Part shown: piece after piece, positions 1 to 8,400 of the stretch
Layout of the letters: each line of letters starts with the position of its first letter
Numbering within the stretch: the stretch's first letter is position 1
Source: Sporisorium sorghi
Lineage: Eukaryota; Basidiomycota; Ustilaginomycetes; Ustilaginales; Ustilaginaceae
NCBI GenBank assembly: GCA_023212695.1
Contig: JALCCG010000461.1
Location: 1 to 10,772, forward strand
DNA length: 10,772 nucleotides
Direction of reading: 5' to 3'
Translations under genes and position numbers: made by a program
The notes under the pieces: generated by a model
Database searches by the model: none
What the model was told of the DNA's origin: nothing
What the model saw: only the letters and a program-made list of their open reading frames with translations

Positions 1-60
1 CTTAAAATATTGGACACTATTCAATAATTAGCTAAGGGTTTATCTGATTTTTATGTTATG
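1..60. other. AT-rich segment with no gene, next to the G tract
   Basis: Only 15 of these 60 bases are G or C (25%), whereas the neighbouring coding DNA is clearly GC-rich. No reading frame of any length is confined to it. It lies on the 3' side of the minus-strand regulator gene, beyond the G tract, so it could be distant 3' flanking DNA. It could also come from elsewhere, such as mitochondrial or repeat DNA joined at a contig end. It is too short to identify. There are no telomere-type tandem repeats; a single TAAGGG-like word at 33-38 is not enough. Confidence 0.4.
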
Positions 61-63
61 GGT

Positions 64-96
64 GGGTGGGGGGGGGGGGGGGGGGGGGGGCGGGGT

Positions 97-139
<43 letters not shown>
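64..139. repeat. Near-pure poly-G tract (poly-C on the minus strand)
   Basis: Apart from a T at 67, a C at 91 and a T at 96, every base from 64 to 139 is G. The uninterrupted runs are 23 G (68-90) and 43 G (97-139). The run ends one base before the minus-strand TAG stop codon at 142-140. Such a tract can form G-quadruplexes on the plus strand and i-motif structures on the minus strand, and it is hard to replicate and sequence. Its exact length, and even its existence, should be treated with caution because poly-G is a known sequencing artefact on some platforms. Confidence 0.9.
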
Positions 140-2947
140 CTACACAGCGAGACCGAACCCCAAAATGTCCTGCCAGTAGGTCAGGTCGCGCGTGTTCAGA
201 CACGCCACCAAGCCCTCGATCGAGTGTTTGCCGATATCCGCTGCGAGCGGCACCACGTTGGGAGCCGCTGTACTGCTGCTCGCACTGCCGCCGCCGCTGA
301 GGGCAACGTTGTCAAACTCAGCGCCGGCAGTTGCGGTGGAGGTGCCGGGTAGACCGCCCATGTGGTTGTTGGTGATGCCGCTGTTGATGCCCATGGTGGT
401 GGTGCTGTTGCTGTTGTTGCTGCTGCTCCAGGACGGCGCGATGGTGCTCGCGGGCTGCTGCTGCCAGGGCGCATTCCCGCCGCTCTGCTGTTGCACTGCA
501 AAGCTCGCAGGCATCGCCTGCCCCGTCGCACCAGGCGAGGACCCGAGGTACGCCGGGTGCGGCGCAATCGAATTGCCCAACGTCGACGACACACCCAAGC
601 CAACGTCGGGCTGAGTGCCACCGAACACGAGCGGCATCGTCGCCTGCGACTTGCTGCTCTCCGTCATCCCCGGCCCACCACCACCACTAGCAGGCGTACC
701 ACGGCTCGGCCCGAGTTCAGATCGCCCACGAGGCAGCGACGGAGCCGTCGAGTACCGCGCCGTGGCCGAGGCGACCTCGCGGAACGGTGGGCTGCCTCCG
801 GCTGCGGCGCTCATCGCATTTGCGCTCGATGGCCGATCGCCACGCTCCACCGGTGTTCCTGCACTCGGCTGCGACTGCGGCTGCTGGTGCTGGTACGAAG
901 AGTGCGAGCCGGTCCACGGCGGTCGACGCGCCGCAGCTCCATGATGACCCGCCTCGACCTCGCGCCTCCTCTCCACCCCGTACTCGTCCGCCGCGCCACT
1001 CGAATGCGCCCTGCCCCTCACCACGTCACCCCAGTGACGCGGCTTGCACCGATACCGCTCCGTCTCGACCCCCAACTGCTTCTTGGCGCGCTCAAAGCTC
1101 TGGTTCAGACCAGCATCGAAAATCGCGCCCAAGAACCGCACAAAGTAGCCCGGCGCCTCCCGCTCGGTATCCACCACCTCGCCCGACGCCAGCCGCTGCG
1201 GCTGCGAGCACTCGTGCAGCGTCGCGCGCAGGAACTCCACCCCGGCCGTGATCGTCGACGCGTCCAAGTGCTCGCGATACAGGTAGAACCATTTCGTCAC
1301 CTCGCTGGCGGAGATGACGAGGTAGTCGTGCCCTACCCGCACGTAGCCGGGCTCGCACAGGTCGTGCGCGAAAAGCCGCATGCAGCGCAGCGCCGTATCC
1401 ACGGTCTGTGCGAACCAGAACGCCGACCGGGCGCTTTCCTGTTGCTCGGCCAGCTCGGTGCGTTTCCCTTTCCGCTGCGACGCCACTTTCGCCGCCCAGT
1501 GCCACGTCGACTGGCAGATGTAAAAGTCCCGGAACGCATCCAGGTACGGCAGCTCGGCCACCGCCGACTTGTCCATCGGAAAGCGCGGGTGGAACACGCC
1601 GTCGTCGGCAACGTCAAAGTAGCGCCGGCGCAGCAGGTCGAGGCGCGCGCGGTAGCGGTCGAAGAACGACTCGAACGGCGTCGCGTCGTCCGAGCGGTTG
1701 ATGTGGTCCAAGAACGGCTCGTTTTCGAGCGTGAGGATCGACATGTCGAGCGACCACGCCAGCCGCGAGTCGACGGGCAGCAGCACGTCGCCGCCCTGCT
1801 GGATCCACGTGTACGGGTCCGGGTAGTCTTCGGGCGGGATCACGCGCGCGCGAGGTTTGGTGTTGCGGTCATCCCGCCGAACCAGCTCGTGGATGAGGCA
1901 CAGCACGATCCACGTGCGCTGCCGATCGCGCTCCTGGCGCCGTTTGTAGCGCAGCATGGCGTAGCTGTCCGAACGCGCGCGCGAGCCCGAGCTGGAAGCC
2001 TCGAGCGTGTGCAGCTCGTCAAACGTCGCATGCAGGCCGAGCTCGTACGCGTAGCCGATCGCACGTACGGCTTTGCGCAATATGGTACGATCGCCCGGAT
2101 CCTTCCACGTAATCACGAGGATGAGCGCCTGGATGTGATCCACGCTGCAAATCTCTTCAGCCGCCGCGAGGTTGAGGATCGACTTGGCGATGCGGTGACA
2201 CTGCCGGTGGTGCTGCGGCAGCAAGAAGCGCGACGCCACCGAAATGATGGTGCTGAACAGGATCGGCAGATTCTGACGAACGTGCTCGAACGTGTGCAGC
2301 GAAACATCGAGCAGCGCCAGCGGCGGGTTGAGCTCGTTGAAGAAATAGCTAAACACGTCGTGCGCCTGGTCCATGCTGATGACGTGTTGACGCACGGCAT
2401 CGTCGCGCAAGTCGGCAGCCATTGTCGTCGTCGTCGTCGTCGTCGTCATCGTCGTGGTGTTGGTGCTGGCGGGTGGTGTCGGCTGCGCACGATGCATGCT
2501 GCTCTGCGCCGAGTTCCACGCCGAGGTGCGATCCCAAGCGCTCTGGTCGTTGGGGCTGAGAGCGCGATTCGAAGACGACGAGGCTGGGATCGACAGCGGC
2601 GGGAGGTCACGGCTACAATCGATGTGGTAGAGATGGTGTTGCTGCTGGGACTGGCTGCTGTACAGCTGCTGCTGCTGCTGCTGCTGCTGCTGATGTTGGT
2701 GGTGGTGATGCTGCGCTTGAGTCGAGTGCGAGTGCGACTTGGACTTGCGCGAGAACAATGAGTCCTCAAACGACGGGATGGGCTGCAGATACGGTCCAAA
2801 CCATCTTCCATGGACAGACCCCTTGGGGCTGGGAAGTTTGGGCGAAGACGGCTCCTTTGCGTCGTATCGACCCTGCTCTGCCTTTCTGTAGGATGACGAC
2901 GAAGCGTGATGACTATGATGAGGCTGATGCTGGTGCTGGTGTGATTG

Positions 2948-3022
<75 letters not shown>

Positions 3023-3709
3023 AGTGTGTGGCGACGTGGATGGCGGAGGCGAACGAGAAAGCTCGCGCGCCTTGACACGAACGGGGGAGATGGTGTGCTT
3101 GGTGGAAAAGGAAGCAGCCTCAGCCTCGTCGTCTTCGAGCTGGTCCTCCTCGTCGGCGCCGGTGCTGTCTGCTTCGCTCCTGGGCCTCTTTTTGGGTTTC
3201 CTGCCTCGATGATGCTCTTTAAACTCGCAGACGAGGTCGAGACGGTTGCAGCGTTTGCAGCGCTCATCCTCGGCGTTGGCGCGTGAGCATTTGACCTTGA
3301 TGGCGCGACACTTGAGGCAAGCCAGGTTGGAGCCGCGCTTTTCGGGCTTCTCGGTGTCGAGCAGAGCGCGACGGAGAGGGGTATCTGCGCTGGTCTTGAT
3401 CAACATGTCTGCAGTTGAATCTGGGTTGGAGGAGGGCGAGGTGGATGCATCTGCCTCTGTGAGGGTTTGGAGAGGATGGTGGGTGGCAGAGGAGCGGCGA
3501 AGTGCGCTAGCTTCTGGATGGGATGCAGAGTCTGGCGATGAAAGAGTGGCTGTAGATAAAGGAGCGGGAGGAGCGTCAGTTGGAGCAGCTGAAGCTTGAC
3601 TCGCCGCGTCGGCCAAGCTGTTCATTTGGAGGGAGCGGGGGCGTTGTCGTGCTAGAGGTGCGGTTGCGAGAGGCGCTCTTGTGCAAAGCTGGCGTGGACA
3701 AGTATGCAT
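140..3709 (-). CDS. Zn2Cys6 fungal-specific transcription factor with polyQ tracts
   Basis: Probable nuclear DNA-binding regulator; its target genes cannot be read from the sequence. The frame is open from 3760, but the codon there is TTG, so the first in-frame ATG is at 3709-3707, giving about 1189 residues. Residue numbers below count from the TTG; subtract 17 for the ATG start. A complete binuclear zinc cluster lies at 148-178: Cys 148, 151, 158, 168, 171 and 178, spaced C-x2-C-x6-C-x9-C-x2-C-x6-C. A basic patch RGRKPKKRPR (185-194) follows and may serve as nuclear localisation signal and AT-hook-like contact. Residues 195-460 are low complexity: Q24 at 247-270, His/Gln-rich 271-285, Q9 at 357-365 and a Thr run at 439-446. 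From about 462 to 900 a helical region resembles the fungal_trans middle homology region of such regulators. The rest is disordered apart from a C-terminal patch ending YWQDILGFGLAV. Later starts at Met46 (3625) or Met119 (3406) are possible. Met46 would remove an Arg-rich, acid-free stretch that looks atypical. Family assignment is firm; the start codon and specific function are not. Confidence 0.9.
2424..2453. repeat. (GTC)n microsatellite coding for polythreonine
   Basis: Eight GTC units at 2424-2447 are followed by ATC and one more GTC. On the minus strand the regulator reads this array as ACG codons, giving the threonine run at about residues 439-446 just before the middle homology region. 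The same trinucleotide is read as aspartate in the downstream channel gene. Confidence 0.85.
2666..2692. repeat. (CTG)9 microsatellite coding for polyglutamine
   Basis: Nine CTG units, read as CAG on the minus strand, give Q9 at residues 357-365 of the regulator. They sit in a His/Gln-rich stretch, with four consecutive His just before and a QSQQQHH stretch just after. This is a low-complexity linker between the zinc cluster and the middle homology region. Confidence 0.9.
2951..3022. repeat. (CTG)24 microsatellite coding for a 24-residue polyglutamine tract
   Basis: Seventy-two bases of uninterrupted CTG (CAG on the coding strand) give Q24 at residues 247-270 of the regulator, flanked by a His/Gln-rich segment. 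The array is pure, with no CAA interruptions, so slippage and length variation between strains are expected. PolyQ tracts in fungal regulators commonly lie in activation or interaction regions; that role is inferred here. Confidence 0.95.
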
Positions 3710-3863
3710 GAATGCAGCAAGAGCGGTTAGGGCGGGTGGAACAAGATTAAAGATGGGCAAGAGGCGAGAGAGTGAGAGTGAGGGACGAGAGGATCACGCT
3801 CTCATGGCGTTGAGGAAATGAGAAGGGGGGATGGAGATTTGAGTGGGGACGGATGTCGTGGCC

Positions 3864-3864
<1 letters not shown>
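3710..3864 (-). promoter_or_regulatory. Immediate upstream region / probable 5' leader of the regulator gene
   Basis: This is the stretch just upstream of the first ATG of the Zn2Cys6 gene. The coding frame stays open to 3760 without another ATG. A minimal upstream ORF, ATG AGA GCG TGA (Met-Arg-Ala-stop), lies at 3805-3794, about 85 bases before the ATG. No clear TATA element is visible. The context of the ATG at 3709 is poor, with T at -3. The transcription start cannot be located, so whether the short ORF is in the mRNA is unknown. Confidence 0.4.

Positions 3865-3900
<36 letters not shown>
3865..3900. repeat. Poly(dA:dT) tract of 36 bp upstream of the regulator gene
   Basis: Thirty-six consecutive A on the plus strand form a T36 run on the transcribed-gene strand, beginning about 156 bases upstream of the ATG at 3709. 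Long poly(dA:dT) tracts in fungal promoters are known to exclude nucleosomes and keep promoters accessible. That role is plausible from the position but untested here. Confidence 0.85.
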
Positions 3901-3902
<2 letters not shown>

Positions 3903-4468
3903 TAAGGGTCGTGGGTATGGTTGACCGGGGACGAGGGAAGGTAGATGACCGGCAAGCGCAGGTTTGAGACCGGTTATTGAGCCGACAATGCGAAAAGGCA
4001 CACACGACAAGTGGGCGAACGCCGAGGATGGTGGGGACGGTGTGATGGAGTTGGAGTGGAAGCGTCGGATTTGGTGGTGTGCGGGCCAGACAAGAAAAGC
4101 GACCAACCAGCAAGGAAATGAAATAACTTAGGCTTTGTGTTCGATTGTCGTGGGGCGTGGGATGCGGTGGTATGGGGTTCCTGGGAAAGCAGCACAAGCT
4201 CTTGCAAGATCTGAGAGCGAAGAAAAGCGAGCGAGCTGGGAGGCGGAGAGGTCAAGAGGGAGAGTTGGCCGAGGAGCAAAGTTAGCGAGAGTCGGTGGTG
4301 GAGCTAGACAGCCAAATGAAAGCTTTGGCTCGAAAGCTTGCGATGGCGGTGGTGGTGGTGGTGGGTCCAAACGATATGAACCGACGGGGCAGCTTTGAAG
4401 TCGGCGGTCGGACAAGAGCTTGATGGTGCTGCAGTTGGTGGGGAAGAAGCAAGGTTGTACAGACGATA

Positions 4469-4470
<2 letters not shown>

Positions 4471-4500
<30 letters not shown>
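4471..4500. repeat. (GTC)10 microsatellite, noncoding
   Basis: Ten perfect GTC units lie in the intergenic region, preceded by ATC and followed by two GTT units. This is the same repeat unit as the coding arrays at 2424 and 6495 and the degenerate array at 10065. Confidence 0.9.
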
Positions 4501-4502
<2 letters not shown>

Positions 4503-4635
4503 TGTTGGTCTTTGAGCACAAAAACAAAACGCTTCCGCGGCTCCTCGGGATTTTGACAGGTTGCGGAAAGCGCAACGTTGCCTAGGGCGTGCGAATGTGT
4601 CGCCGCTGCACACACACACACTGTCTCTTCATTTC

Positions 4636-4655
4636 GATCCGATCCGATCCGATCC
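4636..4655. repeat. (GATCC)4 pentanucleotide tandem repeat
   Basis: Four perfect copies of GATCC are followed by a degenerate copy GACTC. A short CA run lies just upstream at about 4610-4620. The location is intergenic and I see no function. Confidence 0.85.
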
Positions 4656-4842
4656 GACTCCACCCGACACAAGCTCCAAGCTCATCACTCGAACACATCA
4701 TACAGCAGACAAGCGCAGTTATCGTCCTTGTTCGTTCTTGATGACGGTGAGCAGCTGAATGGCAAGAGAGATGCGAATTTTGCAATGCCCAAAAAACTTT
4801 ACCGGTCAAAACGGAATTGAATCACCGGCGTCGCTCATCAGA

Positions 4843-4863
4843 AGCAGCAGCAGCAGCAGCAGC
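4843..4863. repeat. (AGC)7 microsatellite, noncoding
   Basis: Seven AGC units lie in the intergenic region. This is the same trinucleotide family (CAG/CTG) that encodes the polyglutamine tracts of the regulator, here outside any credible gene. Confidence 0.8.
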
Positions 4864-5125
4864 TTTACATCGCCTTTCAACACCGCTCGAAAGCAGAAGT
4901 TGACACACTCACACGAGTATCCACAAAGGCACAATCGATCAGTCGCTTCTCCTCTTGCTTCCTCCTTCCCGTGTCATGTTGGAGTGTGTGAGTACAGCCA
5001 GCTACGGAAAGCTAGTTCAAAAGCCAGCCGAAAATGAGCGTGAGATTGAAAATGCGGGGTTGGACCAGACAGCCAGCAAGCCAGCCAGCCAGACAGGCAG
5101 CAGAAGCACTCTCGCAGTGTCTAGA

Positions 5126-5145
5126 CTCTCTCTCTCTCTCTCTCT
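5126..5145. repeat. (CT)10 dinucleotide repeat
   Basis: Ten CT units are followed by TTCAG. The plus strand mimics a polypyrimidine tract plus 3' splice site, but no flanking coding exons are seen on that strand. On the minus strand it is a GA repeat about 285-305 bases beyond the channel gene stop. Confidence 0.85.
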
Positions 5146-5429
5146 TTCAGCAGCGCTTTTTGGCCGGTCAGCCGACTTACTCTCTCAACAAACAAGCGCA
5201 TCGGCGTCTTTCTTCGCTGCTTGTGTGTCGATTTGACCGGCACCTCAACCACCGACTACCAAACTTTCCGGCTATGCCCGCTCTCACGTCTACCTACATC
5301 ATCCATGACGATAATTAACCAGATCATCATATTGTCCATGTAAAGAGTCATGACAGAAAATGCAACAACAGAGAGTGCAACAGACCGAGCAAAAGAGAAC
5401 GAAATCAAGCGAAAAGCAGCAGTGACGCT

Positions 5430-8400
5430 TCACTTGTACGCCTGCGCAGCATCCCACACCTGACGCGGGCTACTCTCCTCAACCCTTGGATCCACCAGCT
5501 GCGTTGCAGGTGTGAACGCCGACGCTTGCGATTGCCGACGATCAAAGTTGATCGCAGACGACACAAGCTGGCCGTCCGCGTCAAACATCGACGACGGTCT
5601 CGCCTCTGCGCCCGCACCAGCACCCGCCTGAGCAATCGGGTCCACATTTGTGCCCGCCGCTGCAACAGCAGGGGGAGTCCTGCCTTCAGAAGAAGACAAC
5701 TCCTCCGCATTCACCACCTCGGCCTGCATCGGCTCGGCGATCCTTCCTTTCGACGAAGACGTCGATACCTGCTGTCGAGAGTCGCGCGTTTCGCTTCCAG
5801 AGAGCGCCGCTGCCATCATGCGCGAAGACGACGACGATACGGGTCGAGATGCATACGACTGCGGACGAGACGATGTAGACACCCAGAACATGTCCTCGTT
5901 CACCGCTGGCTTGCTGCTGCTCGACGCCATCACCGCCGAAGTGGGGCGGTTGGACGTGCGATGCGGCAACAGCAACGCCTGCTGAGCAGCACCGGGAGGG
6001 AGCGTACCCGACGAGGCGTCAAACAACACCTCTTCTGCGTTCTGCTGGTGCTGCGACTCGTTTGCAGGCATCGAGTAAGCATCAGCAGCCGAAACAGCAC
6101 CGCGGCTGGTCCCGCTTCGAACAGGCGCCACATCCGTGCTGCTGTACGGCTGAACGGCAGTAGGCGTAGGAGACGGGTGCACTTGTCCAGCACCATCCCT
6201 CGTCGACGTCGACGTCGCCGCCGCTGCAGCCGCTGCCAACGCCGTCGAGTCCAACGCTCGCTCTGCTGCTGCCGAGCTGCGTCGCGGCCGTTGTGGACGC
6301 ACCACTTCGAATCCGGTATTCTGCCTTGTGCCAGAGACATCCGCTTCCGACGCGGGAGGCTCAAGGCTGTTGTTACCTTCTTCTGCGATCGCTCCATCCG
6401 TTTTGCCTCCTCCAAGTCGCGCAGCCAGACTCGACATGGCTGCAGTCATCTTGTTGAGACCCCTCCATCCACCACGAGATCGGAACGCGGCCTGGTCGTC
6501 GTCGTCGTCGTCGTCATCGTCGTCGTCGCTGTCCGAATCGCTGCGTGCGCCACCGCCGCGCTTCCAGAACTTGCCGCCCTTTTGCTTTTTGCTGGCGGGC
6601 ACGATCGGCTGTCCCTCTTCGTCCACCGCCATCATGCCAGCAATCGACTGACTCGCGCGCAGCTGAGCACCCTGAGAGTATCGACGGATCGTAGCGTTAC
6701 GCGCCGCAGCTTCGGTGCTCGACAAGCCGATGTTGTCGTCCTGGTTCGAAGGCGGCATCGACGGTCGATGCAGGTCAAAGTACGACTCGACGACGGCGCT
6801 CTGCGACAACGGACGTGCGCGGCGTTGAGGCGGCAACGAGTGCAAGTGTTGCGGCGGCGACGTGCGCTCGATGCTGCCGCTGCTCAAAGGCCTTGGAAGC
6901 TGACCTGGAGCGGGACTCTGGCCGTGACCGTGCAGCGCCTGGTACGGCGCCGAGTCCGTGGCACGTCCACCGCCCATACGAACAAAGCCAGACTGGGCTG
7001 CGGGCGGAGGCGACTGTCGTCCGCTCCACTGATGCAGCAGGGGAGGCGGCGACACGGCTCGACCGTTGGCAGCCGTGTGGGGAAGCGCAGCCATGATGAA
7101 ACCCTCGTCGTGCGGATCGCCTCGCAGATAGGTCGAGTAAGGGCCGTTGCCGTCCGCCAACATGTCCGCGGGCGATTTGCGTCCCTGGAATTGGCTGTCC
7201 AGGTACGAGGCGTACGACGCCTGTCGAGAGTGCACGGGAATGCGGTTCATCGACATGGTCGAGGGCAGCGACGTGCTGAGCTTTCGCGGCGACGACGGCA
7301 CCGCCGGTGTATTTTCGCCCGTAGAGCTCTCCTTGGCGAGGCTGGCGAGCATGAGGTTCTGCGTGTTGGTGGAAGTGGAGCGGTTGAGTAGCTGGTCGCG
7401 TGTCTGCGAGGGACGCTTGTTGCCCTTCTTGTTGAGTTGCAGCTTGCCCTCCTTTTTCTTGTTGATCTTGCGAATCGCGCCTCCGAGCCCGGAAAGGCGT
7501 GTCGAGGCACGCTCGTCGAAGGAAGCACGTCCCACCAGACGAACCACGCCCTCCACCATCTTGACGAGCAGTATGAGGCCAGCGCAGACATACAAGATGG
7601 CCTGAAGGAGCAAGATAACGTACGCCAACCATCCCTTGGCTTCGCGACCCAAGTCGACCAAGGGGCTCAGCAGCAAAATCATGACAGCCGTAAAGATGCG
7701 AAGCACATTAGCGACAAAGCTAACGGGACCCATCATGGCACCCTCGCCCCACGGCAGCCAGAGGCCGCAGGCGAGCGCGAACATGATCTCGAACACCAAG
7801 ATGATGATGGACTGGGCACTGCCGTTCTGCTGGCCCGCGCCGATCACCACGCCCATAATAAAGGTGCGGGCAAAGTCGACAGCACAAAAGAGCTGCGAGC
7901 CGGGGCTGTAATTGTTGTAGACAGCGCCGAAGGCAGACAGAGTGCCGATGGAATCATAGAGCTTGGCAGTGGGAGCGCGGCTGATGCAGAAAACGGCATA
8001 GACGGGGGCCAAGACCGAGAGGAACGCAAAGGCGAGGCCGGCGAGACCAACCGTTGTGGCGGAAAAGATGTCGGCATTGGCCATCTGGTAGGTGGTGAAG
8101 ATGGTGATGGGCAAGTGGAAGAGCGTGATGGCGCGCAAAACGTTGCCATGGAGCATGCGCAGATGGAACGTGTTGTCGCTTGAGCCAAAGAGGCGCTTGC
8201 CATCGGCGCCGAGGAAGCGATACCCTCCGCGACGGCTGAGCGACGATCGCGGCTCGTCGTCGACCATCTCCTTGGTCTCAGCAGCCAACGGCGCATCGGC
8301 CACGTTGAGGCTGTAGCCGTCCTCGCGATGCTTTTGGAGGCGCAGCAGAGTGTCGTGGAACGAGTCAACGATCCACACGAGCACCGAGATGGCCACGATG

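Larger units (their letters stand above)
3901..5429. other. Intergenic region between the two genes, microsatellite-rich
   Basis: No convincing gene is present. Short open frames on both strands translate to Ser-, Arg- or Pro-rich low-complexity peptides that merely follow the repeats. The region should contain the distal promoter of the regulator (lower end) and the 3' untranslated region and polyadenylation signals of the channel gene (upper end). I see no canonical AATAAA on the minus strand within 200 bases after the stop at 5432-5430. Short tandem arrays include (GGT)5 near 4348-4362, (GTC)10 at 4471-4500, a CA run at about 4610-4620, (GATCC)4 at 4636-4655, (AGC)7 at 4843-4863, AGCC-type repeats near 5079-5090 and (CT)10 at 5126-5145. 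Confidence 0.7.

Noticed and set aside
33..42. TAAGGG-like word suggesting telomeric DNA
   Set aside because: Only one copy is present; telomeres need tandem TTAGGG-type repeats.
53..352. Glycine-rich small protein on the plus strand
   Set aside because: The glycine content is just the G tract read as GGG, and the rest overlaps the regulator in antisense.
362..2761. Plus-strand open frame of 799 codons antisense to the Zn2Cys6 gene
   Set aside because: The translation is Arg/Val/His-rich with no domain, while the opposite strand has an intact zinc cluster and a helical regulator domain. Long antisense frames are common in GC-rich genes with biased codon use.
2951..3022. Tandem array considered as a CRISPR-like or satellite element
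   Set aside because: It is a perfect trinucleotide repeat in frame inside a eukaryotic gene, with no spacers.
2446..3267. Minus-strand polyserine frame
   Set aside because: It is the (CAG)24 array read one base out of frame, inside the regulator gene, and has no domain of its own.
4923..4931. ACAAAGGCA, close to the smut pheromone response element ACAAAGGGA
   Set aside because: It is a single copy with one mismatch, far from either start codon. A match this close is expected by chance in this much sequence.
4759..5318. Several plus-strand small open frames in the intergenic region
   Set aside because: They are under about 95 codons, rich in Ser/Ala from the AGC and CT repeats, overlap one another in different frames, and show no signal peptide, domain or credible splice partner.
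5526..7391. Plus-strand open frame of 621 codons antisense to the channel tail
   Set aside because: It is extremely Arg-rich with no recognisable motif. It is a shadow of the low-complexity tail on the minus strand.
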